From: Bacteroides oleiciplenus YIT 12058
Lineage (GTDB): Bacteria; Bacteroidota; Bacteroidia; Bacteroidales; Bacteroidaceae
Reading direction: 5' to 3'
Length of the DNA: 64,000 nucleotides
Assembly (NCBI RefSeq): GCF_000315485.1
Contig: NZ_JH992943.1
Location: 143,594-207,593 of the forward strand
In this document: positions 35,847 to 49,005 of the stretch, piece by piece
How the letters are laid out: each line of letters starts with the position of its first letter
Position numbering within the stretch: position 1 is the stretch's first letter
Notes under the pieces: generated by a model
Told to the model about the DNA's origin: nothing
Seen by the model: the letters and a program-made list of their open reading frames with translations, nothing else
The model's database searches: none
Made by a program: the position numbers and the translations under genes

Positions 35847-38800
35847 ATGAAAAGACGCTTATCTATCACATTCCTATTACTAATAGGAGCCCTTAGTTAC
35901 GCCCTTGCCGCAAACCGGCAGATAGAGGGTGTAGTAATTTCTTCGGAGGATAATTTACCTCTCATCGGTGCTTCCGTCTATGTGACGACTGATGATTTGA
36001 AGAAAAACGGGAATAACCAGTCGACTATCGGTGTCATTACGGATATTGACGGTAAGTTCTCAATCTCCATTCCGGAAGGTATTACCCGCTTTTATTGTAG
36101 CTATGTGGGCTATGATGTAGTGGAAGTAAAGCTCATACCGGGCAAAAATAAATATGATATCACTCTTCAACCTTCCGCCCACATGCTCGATGCGGTAGTT
36201 GTGACGGGATATCAGACTGTAGAACGTCGCAAACTGACGGCTGCCGTATCGAAGATCGATATTTCGGACCAGATGGTAGGTGCCACCAAAAGCATAGACC
36301 AGGCATTGGCCGGACAGATTGCCGGACTTTCCGTAAGCAACATTTCCGGTACTCCGGGTGCTCCTGCCAAAATCCGTATTCGCGGTACATCCTCCCTGAA
36401 TGGTACGCAAGACCCTTTGTGGGTGTTGGATGGTATTCCATTGGAAGGAACCAATATTCCCAATATGGAGGTACTGAAAGACATCGACAATATTGGTCAG
36501 ACTGCCATTGCCGGACTTAATCCTGCCGACATCGACAATATCACCGTACTGAAAGATGCTGCCGCAACCGCCATTTACGGTGCCCGTGCAGCCAATGGTG
36601 TAATCGTGATTACTACCAAGAAAGGTAAAGTAGGCAAACCGGTTATCAACTTCTCCACCAAACTAACCTATTCTCCGAAGTTGAACATAGACCGCTTGAA
36701 CCTGTTGAACTCGGAAGAAAAAGTAGGTCTGGAACTCGACCTGCTGGCAGCCGGCTATCCTTACAGAGAAACCAAAGGTGAAGTATACCGCATCATCTCT
36801 GGCATGAACGAACTCAAAAACTTCAAAGACGGAGGTTGGGACGCTTTGTCGCCAAACGCTCAAAGTGCCATCAACAAACTGAAAGCAACCAATACGGATT
36901 GGAGTGATATACTTTTCCGTGATGCATTTACGCAAGAGTATAACCTGTCTCTGTCCGGTGGTAGTGAAAAGGCAACTTACTATACTTCTTTCGGATATAT
37001 GAAAGAGAATGGTAACGTTCCGAATGTATCGGCCGAGCGATTGAACTTAGTGATGAAGACCAGCTATAAGGTGAACAGTATCCTGAAAGTCGGTGCTTCG
37101 ATGTTTGCCAACCGCCGTAAGAATTCGAGTTATCTGCCGGATTCAGATGGCTTAACCAATCCGATATTCTACTCGCGTCTGGCTAATCCTTACTTCACGC
37201 CCTATGATGCCAACGGTAACTACAATTACGACATCGACGTGGAGAATGATGTGGACATGGACTTTGGATATAATCCATTTGAAGAACAAAGAAATACCAC
37301 TAACGAAACCACCATCAACGGGCTTTCCTCCATCTTCGATGCAGAGTTACGTTTTGACGACCGGTTCAAGCTTACTACTCAACTCGGACTGCAACTCGAT
37401 AAGACTTCTATCGAAAAGATTGCCGACGAAGAATCTTTTGCCATGCGTAAGGAAAAAAAGAACCATCGCTATAATGGTGTGACTTATCTGCCGGAAGGAG
37501 GATTCCATAAGGCTAACGAAAACTCGTTGTCTCAACTCACCTGGAAAGCGATGGGAGAATATCGAGATACCTACAACGACATCCATGAGTTTGAAGTAAT
37601 GGTGGGAACGGAAATCCGCAAGACATGGGAAGAGAAACTGTATAGTGCCGGTTATGGATTTGACCGTAAAACGCTGACAACAAAGCCGATTATCTTCCCG
37701 GAAGAGAGCCAGGCTTTCAAGTTGCATGAAAAGGGTCATGTGGAGAATGCATATGTATCCGCTTTCTCAACCCTGTCTTATTCGTTGCTGAACCGCTATA
37801 CATTGGGCGGAAGTATCCGCTTCGACGGTTCCGACCTTTTCGGTGTAGACAAGAAGTACCGCTATCTGCCCTTATATTCAGTAAGTGGTTTATGGCGTGT
37901 TTCTCAGGAACCTTTTATGGCAGGCGCCAAATGGATAGACAATCTGGTAGTCCGTGCATCCTATGGTTTGCAGGGAAACATAGATAAAAACACCTCTCCT
38001 TTCCTTTTGGGAAACTACAGAGTTGAAAACATCCTGCCGGGAGGTTCAGAAGACATGATTGACGTTTCCGGCGCACCGAATAAAAAACTGCGCTGGGAAA
38101 AGACCCACTCAGTAAATGCCGGTTTTGACTTTGCAGTCTTGAATCAGGGTATCAACCTGAGCGTGGATTACTATTATCGCAAAGGGGTAGATTTGATTGG
38201 TACGCAGATGCTGCCGCTGGAAACTGGCTTTGAAATGCTGACCGTCAACTGGGCCAGTATGCAGAACCAGGGTGTCGAAGTTGCCCTCAGCACACGCAAT
38301 GTCCACACCAAGAACTTCATGTGGACCACTAACTTCAACTTCGCATACAACAACAATAAAGTACTGAAAGAAGCACTGCGCGAAGATGCTCTGGAACCGG
38401 GACGTGAAGGTTATCCCGTAGGAGCCTTGTTTGCCCTGAAAACAGCCGGGCTGGATGAAGAAGGTTATCCGAAGTTTCAGGATAAAGACGGAAAAGCCGT
38501 ATCGGCTATGGAATTCTTTAAATTGCAGGAATGGGGATTCGGAGCAACCGACCTGACAGCCCGCGAGCGTCGTGAACTTTACACGTATGTCGGTACTGCT
38601 GACTGCCCTTATACAGGCGGTTTCAATAATACTTTCACCTATAAGGCTTTTGAACTGGGCGTCAACTTCAGTTTCGACTTTGGTGGAAAAGTACGCAGCC
38701 AGCCCACCTACTCTATCGTTGATTTCGACAAAGGACGTAACACGAACCGTGACATCCTGAATCGTTGGACTCCGGAAAATACAGAAACGATCTTCCCGGT

Positions 38801-39113
38801 TCTGCTGAGTCAGAACGAACGTCTGGACGAATATATGTGGTATTCAAATCAAAGTGAAATATACCGTAACCTGGATATTTGGATCAGAGACCTGAACTAT
38901 GTGAGACTGCAAAATATTCGGTTGGGCTATACATTGCCCACTAACTTCAGCCGCACGTTGGGAATGACTTCCGCCACGGTTGCCATAGAGGGACGTAACT
39001 TATTGGTATTCGGCTCAAGCTATAAAAACTATCTCGATCCGGAAACCATGTCCAATGCTTATGCAACACCGGCTCCCAAGTCCGTGACCTTGAGCCTGAA
39101 CCTGATTTTTTAA
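35847..39113 (+). CDS. SusC/RagA-family TonB-dependent outer-membrane transporter
   Basis: The signal peptide is followed by a carboxypeptidase-regulatory-like (CarbopepD_reg_2) domain (IEGVVISSEDNLPLIGASVYV), a TonB-box region (DAVVVTGYQTVERR) and the plug domain (IRIRGTSSLNGTQDPLWVLDG, TVLKDAAATAIYGARAANGVI). The 22-strand barrel ends in ..SLNLIF. It forms a pedal-bin importer with the SusD lipoprotein encoded 20 bp downstream and is energised by TonB. Substrate unknown; the neighbouring protease makes peptides or glycopeptides plausible. Confidence 0.96.
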   Translation: MKRRLSITFLLLIGALSYALAANRQIEGVVISSEDNLPLIGASVYVTTDDLKKNGNNQSTIGVITDIDGKFSISIPEGITRFYCSYVGYDVVEVKLIPGKNKYDITLQPSAHMLDAVVVTGYQTVERRKLTAAVSKIDISDQMVGATKSIDQALAGQIAGLSVSNISGTPGAPAKIRIRGTSSLNGTQDPLWVLDGIPLEGTNIPNMEVLKDIDNIGQTAIAGLNPADIDNITVLKDAAATAIYGARAANGVIVITTKKGKVGKPVINFSTKLTYSPKLNIDRLNLLNSEEKVGLELDLLAAGYPYRETKGEVYRIISGMNELKNFKDGGWDALSPNAQSAINKLKATNTDWSDILFRDAFTQEYNLSLSGGSEKATYYTSFGYMKENGNVPNVSAERLNLVMKTSYKVNSILKVGASMFANRRKNSSYLPDSDGLTNPIFYSRLANPYFTPYDANGNYNYDIDVENDVDMDFGYNPFEEQRNTTNETTINGLSSIFDAELRFDDRFKLTTQLGLQLDKTSIEKIADEESFAMRKEKKNHRYNGVTYLPEGGFHKANENSLSQLTWKAMGEYRDTYNDIHEFEVMVGTEIRKTWEEKLYSAGYGFDRKTLTTKPIIFPEESQAFKLHEKGHVENAYVSAFSTLSYSLLNRYTLGGSIRFDGSDLFGVDKKYRYLPLYSVSGLWRVSQEPFMAGAKWIDNLVVRASYGLQGNIDKNTSPFLLGNYRVENILPGGSEDMIDVSGAPNKKLRWEKTHSVNAGFDFAVLNQGINLSVDYYYRKGVDLIGTQMLPLETGFEMLTVNWASMQNQGVEVALSTRNVHTKNFMWTTNFNFAYNNNKVLKEALREDALEPGREGYPVGALFALKTAGLDEEGYPKFQDKDGKAVSAMEFFKLQEWGFGATDLTARERRELYTYVGTADCPYTGGFNNTFTYKAFELGVNFSFDFGGKVRSQPTYSIVDFDKGRNTNRDILNRWTPENTETIFPVLLSQNERLDEYMWYSNQSEIYRNLDIWIRDLNYVRLQNIRLGYTLPTNFSRTLGMTSATVAIEGRNLLVFGSSYKNYLDPETMSNAYATPAPKSVTLSLNLIF

Positions 39114-39133
39114 TTTTATAGAGAGTAACAACA

Positions 39134-40462
39134 ATGAGAAAGATATATATCATGTTATTGATGAGCAGTGTAGTATTGCTGACTGCTTGCGATATGCTGG
39201 ATATCCAGCCTACGGGAAAAGTGATACCCCAGACCTTAGCTGAGTACAGAGCGCTGATTGCCACAGCTTATAAGAGCGTTCCCGATGCCAGAGGACTGGC
39301 TTGCTTCCGCTCTGACGAATTGTATGTAAAAGATGATAGTTGGGAACAGGATCGTTACGGAAAAATAGAATGTTGGGATGATTTCAGTGCTCCGGGACAG
39401 ACTACTTCCTTTGAGTGGAAGAACTTCTATAGCATCATGTTCACCGTGAACTATACTATGGAAGAACGGAACTCAATCAACGAAGGAAGCGAAGAAGATA
39501 TCAACCAATTGATTGGTGAGTGTTATCTGCTCCGTGCCTACATGCATTTCCTGTTGGTAAACCTTTACGGACAGCCTTACACCCGTCCGGGAGCGTTAGA
39601 AACGAAAGCTGTGCCGTTGAAACTGAACAGTGATATCAACGAAATTCTGAAGAAGAATACAGTTGCACAGATTTATGAGTCTGTACTCTCAGATATCAAT
39701 GAAGCTGAAAAGTTGATTAATAAGGAATCCTGGGAACAGAAGTTTTCTTATCGTTTCACCACCTTATCCGTAAAAGCTCTCCGTGCCCGTGTATATTTGT
39801 ATATGGGACAATGGGACAATGCATATAAGGCTGCTGAATCCGTTCTTGCCGAGAAGAATACACTGGAAGATTTCAACGACGAAGCGTTTATGCTGCCGAA
39901 CAACTACCAGTCCGTAGAGAATATTACAGCTTTGGAGCGCGGCATGTCCTCCAACTACACTCAGGCGGCTGTTCTATCCGAAGCTTTGGCATCTTCATAC
40001 GGAGAAGGAGATTTGCGTCTGGATGCTTACTTCAAACCGGCTGACAAGAACGGTTACCGTTTTAGTCAGAAGAGTGGAAAAGATGATTTCCGTTGCTCCT
40101 TCCGTGTGGGCGAAATGTATCTGAATTCAGCAGAAGCGGCTGCACAATCGGACAAACTCCCCCAAGCACGCACCCGATTGCTGGAGTTAATGGAGAAACG
40201 CTATACACCGGAGGCATATACAGTAAAAGCAACTGCCGTGAACGCAATGAACAAAGAAGCCCTGATACAGGAGATTCTGGATGAACGTGCGCGTGAATTA
40301 GCTTTTGAAGGACATCGCTGGTTCGACTTACGCCGTACCACCCGCCCTCGCATTGAAAAAGTGCTCAAAGGAGGAACCTATGTATTGGAACAGGATGATT
40401 CGCGTTATACAATTCAAATTCCAAGAGAAGCGATAGCTGCTAATCCGGAGTTGTCAAACTGA
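39134..40462 (+). CDS. SusD/RagB-family surface lipoprotein
   Basis: The lipoprotein signal MRKIYIMLLMSSVVLLTAC gives Cys19, followed by the SusD-like N-terminal motif DMLDIQPTGKVIP. TPR-type helices follow (ECYLLRAYMHFLLVNLYG) and the C-terminal RagB domain has DERARELAFEGHRWFDLRR. At 442 residues it is on the short side. It is the lid and ligand-binding partner of the preceding SusC. No glycosidase follows on this strand, so this transporter unit has only a protease for company. Confidence 0.95.
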   Translation: MRKIYIMLLMSSVVLLTACDMLDIQPTGKVIPQTLAEYRALIATAYKSVPDARGLACFRSDELYVKDDSWEQDRYGKIECWDDFSAPGQTTSFEWKNFYSIMFTVNYTMEERNSINEGSEEDINQLIGECYLLRAYMHFLLVNLYGQPYTRPGALETKAVPLKLNSDINEILKKNTVAQIYESVLSDINEAEKLINKESWEQKFSYRFTTLSVKALRARVYLYMGQWDNAYKAAESVLAEKNTLEDFNDEAFMLPNNYQSVENITALERGMSSNYTQAAVLSEALASSYGEGDLRLDAYFKPADKNGYRFSQKSGKDDFRCSFRVGEMYLNSAEAAAQSDKLPQARTRLLELMEKRYTPEAYTVKATAVNAMNKEALIQEILDERARELAFEGHRWFDLRRTTRPRIEKVLKGGTYVLEQDDSRYTIQIPREAIAANPELSN

Positions 40463-40487
40463 TAAATAAGTAGAGTTGATAAACAAG

Positions 40488-40534
40488 AAAACCTCCTTTC
40501 TCATCCTGTTATGGTAATTGAGAAAGGAGGTTTT
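40488..40534. terminator. Bidirectional terminator between SusD and the PUL
   Basis: A 15-bp stem, AAAACCTCCTTTCTC (40488-40502) with GAGAAAGGAGGTTTT (40520-40534), is flanked by A and T runs. It ends the rightward metalloprotease-SusCD unit and the leftward PUL. Confidence 0.88.
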
Positions 40535-40552
40535 TATTGTGAGTTATCTATC

Positions 40553-41257
40553 TTAAAGCGTATCTTCAATAGCCTTTTTGATAATTGGTTCCATTATATC
40601 ATACCCTTCACTTGTCGGATGTACTCCATCCTTCGTATATTGAGGATTTAATGCTCCGCTTTCATCCAACACCATCGCCTGGTAATAATCCACATAAGGA
40701 ATCTTGTTTGCTTTTGCATACGCTGCCACACGGGCATTTAATGATTGGATTTTCTGAGGAGCATCCTTTATTTCCGGTCTCCATTTAAAAGTTGCTGCCG
40801 GCAGCACAGATGTCAAAATCACTTTTATCTTATTTGCTTTAGCCAACTCTACCATAGAAATAATATTTCCAAATGTATACTCTTCATTGTAGGAACCTAC
40901 ATTTTCAGCAACATCATTAGTTCCAGCATTTATGACTACTAAAGCCGGAGAAAGATTAATAACATCCTCACGGAAACGCAATAAGAATTGGTAAGAGGTT
41001 TGTCCACTAATGCCGCGGCCTATATAACCATTTGTTTTAAAGAAGTCCGGATGAGTTCTCACCCACCCTTCCGTAATGGAATTTCCCATGAAGACAACTC
41101 TTTTCTCTTTCTTTACGGGCTTTGGAAGTGCAGCGTTTTCTTTTGCATAACGAGCTAAATTGGCAAAATTGTTCTTTTGAGCATATGCCTCACTGATTGA
41201 TAATCCTCCCAGAATAGTAATTAACAACAAACATTGTTTTAATCTTTTCATTTTCAT
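40553..41257 (-). CDS. Secreted SGNH/GDSL hydrolase
   Basis: A signal peptide (ends SEAYAQ) precedes the four SGNH blocks: GNSITEGW with the catalytic Ser, GRGISGQTSYQF with Gly, AGTNDVAEN with Asn, and DGVHPTSEGY with the catalytic Asp and His. Such enzymes remove acetyl or other acyl groups from sugars. It ends the leftward PUL and has a possible promoter of its own (plus-strand CAAAGATA, 41284-41291). In this context it probably deacylates the PUL substrate. Confidence 0.92.
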   Translation of the reverse strand: MKMKRLKQCLLLITILGGLSISEAYAQKNNFANLARYAKENAALPKPVKKEKRVVFMGNSITEGWVRTHPDFFKTNGYIGRGISGQTSYQFLLRFREDVINLSPALVVINAGTNDVAENVGSYNEEYTFGNIISMVELAKANKIKVILTSVLPAATFKWRPEIKDAPQKIQSLNARVAAYAKANKIPYVDYYQAMVLDESGALNPQYTKDGVHPTSEGYDIMEPIIKKAIEDTL

Positions 41258-41328
41258 ACTTAGATATTAATTATTAGGATATGCAAAGATAAAAAGATTC
41301 CTGCAAAGAAATTGTTTCTTCTACCACT

Positions 41329-44654
<3,326 letters not shown>

Positions 44655-44674
44655 GACAATAAAGTTTATCTATC

Positions 44675-45877
44675 TTATTTTTTATTTTTAGGAGTCAACT
44701 TTACCAATACAACCCCATGCGCAGGAACCTTAAAACTCAGATTATCACTGGAAGTTCCAAGATATTTGTTTTTGTTCCAGATGTCATACACATCATACTC
44801 CAGTTCCCAAAACCTGATATCTGCAAAATGATAGTTGTCTTTTCCAATCTTATACTCGAATGTCCAGGGCTGTTCATCACGATTAAAGAAACAAACAGCG
44901 GCTTCTCCATCCGCCAATTGTTTTACCCATACCTCATGTTGTTCTATTTTCATATATCGGCGTCCTTGTACACCCAGCTTATCCTGATTTACAGCAATCA
45001 CATCCTTATTCGTCAGAATAGATAACGTCTCCTTATCCATGTTCCTCAAATCATTTCCCGCCAACAACGGTGCAGCCAGCATACACCACATTGTGAAGTG
45101 TGAACGATTTTCGTCAGTGGTCAATACCCCATTACCCACTTGCAGCATATCCGGATCGTTCCAGTGTCCCGGACCGGCATAAGGATACAAATCAGCATTC
45201 TTATCAATGATGTCTACCACACTACAGCCTCCCCAGTGCACCGTACCTTTAAAGGCATTGATAATATCGCCCGTAGTTCTCCACAAATGGCCGACACCCT
45301 TTGCCCACGTCCAAGGTTTGCTGCTTCCCCATTCGCAAATAGAAAATACAATAGGGCGACCACTGGCTCTTAAAGCATCGCGCATAGTACGATAAGCTCC
45401 CTGAGGACTTTGGGCCTCATCAAAACACCAGTCATATTTCAGGAAATCAACTCCCCATTCCGCATAAGTACGGGCATCCTGAAACTGGTATCCACGGCTT
45501 CCCGGGCGTCCGGCACAAGTCAGCGAACCGGCACAGGAATAGATACCGAACTTCAGTCCTTTGGAATGTATATAATCCGCCAGCGCCTTTATGCCGGAAG
45601 GGAAACGTACTGAGTCGACCACGATATTCCCGTCTGCATCACGGCCCACCTGCCAGCAATCATCAACATTTACATAAGTATAACCGGCATCTTTCATCCC
45701 GTTTGCCACAATCAGGTCTGCCATATCCCGTATCTGTTGCTCATTGACATCACAGCTAAAACAGTTCCAGCTATTCCAACCCATAGGGGGAGTTAACGCC
45801 AGTGAATCGGCACCCTCAGCACGAACAATAATGAACGTACACACAACTATTACAAAACACAAAATTCTTTTCTTCAT
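44675..45877 (-). CDS. Glycoside hydrolase family 27 alpha-galactosidase
   Basis: Signal peptide, then the GH27 signature LTPPMGWNSWNCFSCDVNE. The nucleophile is Asp149 (FLKYDWC) and the acid/base is Asp243 (HWNDPDMLQVGNG). A C-terminal beta domain ends the protein. The enzyme is a retaining exo-alpha-galactosidase (or alpha-N-acetylgalactosaminidase); which one cannot be decided here. About 400 residues is the single-module size. It is the simpler of two GH27 enzymes in this PUL. Confidence 0.94.
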   Translation of the reverse strand: MKKRILCFVIVVCTFIIVRAEGADSLALTPPMGWNSWNCFSCDVNEQQIRDMADLIVANGMKDAGYTYVNVDDCWQVGRDADGNIVVDSVRFPSGIKALADYIHSKGLKFGIYSCAGSLTCAGRPGSRGYQFQDARTYAEWGVDFLKYDWCFDEAQSPQGAYRTMRDALRASGRPIVFSICEWGSSKPWTWAKGVGHLWRTTGDIINAFKGTVHWGGCSVVDIIDKNADLYPYAGPGHWNDPDMLQVGNGVLTTDENRSHFTMWCMLAAPLLAGNDLRNMDKETLSILTNKDVIAVNQDKLGVQGRRYMKIEQHEVWVKQLADGEAAVCFFNRDEQPWTFEYKIGKDNYHFADIRFWELEYDVYDIWNKNKYLGTSSDNLSFKVPAHGVVLVKLTPKNKK

Positions 45878-45910
45878 AGTACTATTGGTTTTAAAATTAA
45901 AAATAGAGTT

Positions 45911-46990
45911 CTATCGCAAAGACGCCACATCAATCACCAACTGGCTGTTATCCGTAATATAAGTATTAGTGAACTTCACCTTATCATTCAAGCGAACCTT
46001 GAATTCTACTGTAGCATTTCCTAAAATAGTACCCGCCTTATTATCCAGTAAAATTTCAAAATTCAGTGTCGACTTATTCACTACCTTCACCAGTGCCTGG
46101 TTACCGCTTACCTCCTTCACTTCGTATGCCAGACACGCCTTTACCAAAGCTGTCAGATTCTTTTCCGAACCAATCAGAATATCCCCGAACTTCACAACGG
46201 AACGTCCGGCAAACAATGCTTCTTTCACACCTTCGTGCGAACGTTCCCTGGCAAAGATTATAGTCATCGGACCATACTGTTTGTCTGTTCGATAGGTCTG
46301 TTTATACACACCGTGGATATCGGTATTGCCCATATACGTCAGATTATACTCCTTACAATAGTTAAATGCTTTCGGATAATACTCAAAGCCGTTCACCAAC
46401 TCCACACCATGTATCTTCTTTTGCTTAATCAAATCCTTATGGACTTTATAGATAGTGCTCGTATCATTCGGCCAACCCGGATGATTCCACATGATGAAGG
46501 CCCCCTGTTCCAAAGCATTGTCTATGGCCACCAACGGGTCTTCTACATCCAAAGCGTTCGCATCTTTCAGGAAAAGAGCATTGATATGCCCCAGTGGTTT
46601 GGAACGGGTTATCTCAGCACCCGGAATCACAACCAGATTAGAACTGTTTTCCACAGTTTTCGCTCTTTTATAGGACTCATTATGATCGGCTGTGATAAAC
46701 TTGTTCGGACGATACTCTATGTGATCAGTTATAGCAATCACATCCAATCCGCGGATAGCACCTTCCCATACCCGGTTTTCAGGTTTCACATCTCCGTCAG
46801 AGAAGATGGTGTGAGTATGGAAATCACACTTCAAGGTTTTGTATCCCTCTACGTCGGGAATATAGACATACTCTCCCGAATAAGGCTGCTGTGCCTCCGG
46901 AACCTTCACCACATCCAGGCCCTGCAATTGTGCAGAGACCCGGAAAGTGAAAGCCGACAAAAAAGCTAAGGACAGATATAACTTTTTCAT
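45911..46990 (-). CDS. Secreted PHP-domain phosphodiesterase (Sb-PDE-like)
   Basis: A signal peptide (ends FRVSAQ) precedes a PHP metal site: CDFHTHTIFSDG (His58, His60), AITDHIEYRP, a Glu/His pair in GAEITRSKPLGHINALF, MWNHPGW and a final NTDIHG. The full pattern, including the HGVELVNGFEYYPKAF block, resembles the Sb-PDE phosphodiesterase group, whose founder splits phosphodiester and organophosphate bonds. A beta domain follows at the C-terminus. Located between two GH27 genes, it is the strongest sign that the substrate of this PUL contains a phosphodiester. Confidence 0.88.
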   Translation of the reverse strand: MKKLYLSLAFLSAFTFRVSAQLQGLDVVKVPEAQQPYSGEYVYIPDVEGYKTLKCDFHTHTIFSDGDVKPENRVWEGAIRGLDVIAITDHIEYRPNKFITADHNESYKRAKTVENSSNLVVIPGAEITRSKPLGHINALFLKDANALDVEDPLVAIDNALEQGAFIMWNHPGWPNDTSTIYKVHKDLIKQKKIHGVELVNGFEYYPKAFNYCKEYNLTYMGNTDIHGVYKQTYRTDKQYGPMTIIFARERSHEGVKEALFAGRSVVKFGDILIGSEKNLTALVKACLAYEVKEVSGNQALVKVVNKSTLNFEILLDNKAGTILGNATVEFKVRLNDKVKFTNTYITDNSQLVIDVASLR

Positions 46991-47010
46991 TCTTTTCTAT
47001 TTTGCTGATT

Positions 47011-49005
47011 TTATTTCGTCGGAGTGATCTTTACGAAAGTAACACCATGATAGGGCACTTTAGTCTGGAAGCTGCCATTCACCTCTCCCAAGTCTTTTTG
47101 CCGCCACAAATCACGAACCGTTGCCTTGCCGTCAATACCCAGTTGCTTCAAATCGAAGTTAAAGCCATAGTCACGCATCTGCATAGCCTCGGCATCATCC
47201 TGATCCCAAAGGATAAAATAAGGATCTACGTGGAAGAAACCTACTGCATAAGAACCGTCATACAACTTCTTAGACCAGATTTGCCCGTTCTCCACCATCA
47301 TCTTCCTGGCAGGAGCTACCAACGGATCCTGGCTGACTGCTATCACTTCATTGTTCGTCAGAAGATTCAACGTGAAGTCATCCATATTTGCCATGTCACA
47401 ACCGATCAATAAAGGAGATGAAAGAAGACACCACAAAGAGATATGAGAATATTGTTCGTCCGCGGTCAGATAAGAATCGTGCACCTTGCTTCCCCAACCC
47501 TGGCCGAGTTTTCCTACCACCAGCATATCAGGGTCATTGTTTCTGCCCGGAGCAGTAGCCTCGGCACAAACATCCTGGAAAGTACCGATGGCAGTCACCA
47601 CATTCCACTCATCCGTAATATCGCGGGTGGTACGCCATTGGTTGCCGCCTGCTTCGGGAGCCCAGTTCCATACATTGGGCGCTCCGTAACCCACACAATA
47701 AACGATGTCGCGGTTCACCTTGTCCAATGCTTTGCGCATTACGATATAGGGTTCCTGGATTGTTTTTTCTTCCGAGTTTTTCTCAATCTCCAGATAACCG
47801 CAATAGTCATACTTCAAGTAGTCGACGCCCCAGCGCTCCCACGTCTTGGCATCAATTTCTTCATGCTGGTAACTGCCCACATGTCCACCGCAAGTAATGT
47901 GTCCCGGAGAAGAATAAATACCAAACTTCAGCCCCAGACCATGAATATAATCAGTCAGTGCTTTAAAATCAGGAAACTTGTCATTGGAGAGAATTTCACC
48001 TTTTTGGGTACGCTCAGGTGCTTCCCAACCATCGTCGATATTTACATATTCCCATCCGTAAGCATGTAACTTCTCATTCATCATCCGGGCAGCGTCACGC
48101 ACTTTCTCATCGTTAACGGAAAGTCCCCAGCAGTTCCAACTGTTCCAACCCATTGAAGGAGTCAATGCAATCTCGTCACCGATTTTAATGGTCACCTCTT
48201 TTACAGCTGTACCTTTATCGTTGGTAGCCTTCAACTGTACTTTATACTCACCTTTAGTGGTTGCTTTACCAGTGATATGACCAGTAGACGGATTCAGTTT
48301 TACACCTGCAGGAAGTCCGGTAGCCTCAAACTTCATCGGACGGTTGCCGGTAGCCATGACCGACCACAAAAAAGGATTTCCCGGACGTGCTCCATACACC
48401 AACGGATTATTGATGACCGGAGCTTCGGGAGCCGGCGGTGTCAGGATGTACTTTTCCTTAGCAACCGGTTTAGCCCATGCGGGGATAGGTTTCACATCAC
48501 CACGGGTAGTAATCTTCACATTCAGCCAGTCGGCATGGTCGTACATGATGCCGTCGCCACACTCTTCTACCAACAGCAGCACTTTATCCACTCCCTTCAG
48601 TTTCACATCGAACTCCTTAACCGGATCGCCTTTCTTCATAACGCCGCTCGTCCAAAGTTCCTTCTTATCGCCAATGATCTTGAATTGAAGTTTTCCTGCA
48701 AACAAATTCTTATCGTCAGCACCTGCCAAACCGGATATTGACACTGCCTTGCCACCAAGATCATAGAGTAAACGGCTGATGGAGTGGGCACCAAGTCCAC
48801 GTTCATAAACCACTCCATTCACCGTAAGAGGTGTATGCACCACGGAACGATTAATCTCGACCATACCCCAATCCTGAACATAACAGGAGTCTTGCCCGAA
48901 TTCGTCTAACCAGACTTCTTTAGTAGGCCCATTATCACAAGACTGCAAACTCCAGGTGCCTATCAACATTGCAGCAAAGAACGCCGCGCATTTTTTTATT
49001 TTCAT
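47011..49005 (-). CDS. GH27 alpha-galactosidase with NPCBM and Ig-like domains, lipoprotein
   Basis: The lipoprotein signal gives Cys23 (SLQSC). An NPCBM carbohydrate-binding domain covers about residues 28-168 (YERGLGAHSISRLLYDL), and an Ig-like He_PIG domain about 195-277 (LPAGVKLNPSTGHITG). The GH27 barrel runs from residue 281 (LTPSMGWNSWNCWG) with nucleophile Asp400 (YLKYDYC) and acid/base in NNDPDML. The lipid anchor and binding modules suggest action at the cell surface, ahead of the simpler periplasmic GH27. It heads the 3' half of the PUL, behind a 311-bp gap containing a tandem array. Confidence 0.94.
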   Translation of the reverse strand: MKIKKCAAFFAAMLIGTWSLQSCDNGPTKEVWLDEFGQDSCYVQDWGMVEINRSVVHTPLTVNGVVYERGLGAHSISRLLYDLGGKAVSISGLAGADDKNLFAGKLQFKIIGDKKELWTSGVMKKGDPVKEFDVKLKGVDKVLLLVEECGDGIMYDHADWLNVKITTRGDVKPIPAWAKPVAKEKYILTPPAPEAPVINNPLVYGARPGNPFLWSVMATGNRPMKFEATGLPAGVKLNPSTGHITGKATTKGEYKVQLKATNDKGTAVKEVTIKIGDEIALTPSMGWNSWNCWGLSVNDEKVRDAARMMNEKLHAYGWEYVNIDDGWEAPERTQKGEILSNDKFPDFKALTDYIHGLGLKFGIYSSPGHITCGGHVGSYQHEEIDAKTWERWGVDYLKYDYCGYLEIEKNSEEKTIQEPYIVMRKALDKVNRDIVYCVGYGAPNVWNWAPEAGGNQWRTTRDITDEWNVVTAIGTFQDVCAEATAPGRNNDPDMLVVGKLGQGWGSKVHDSYLTADEQYSHISLWCLLSSPLLIGCDMANMDDFTLNLLTNNEVIAVSQDPLVAPARKMMVENGQIWSKKLYDGSYAVGFFHVDPYFILWDQDDAEAMQMRDYGFNFDLKQLGIDGKATVRDLWRQKDLGEVNGSFQTKVPYHGVTFVKITPTK

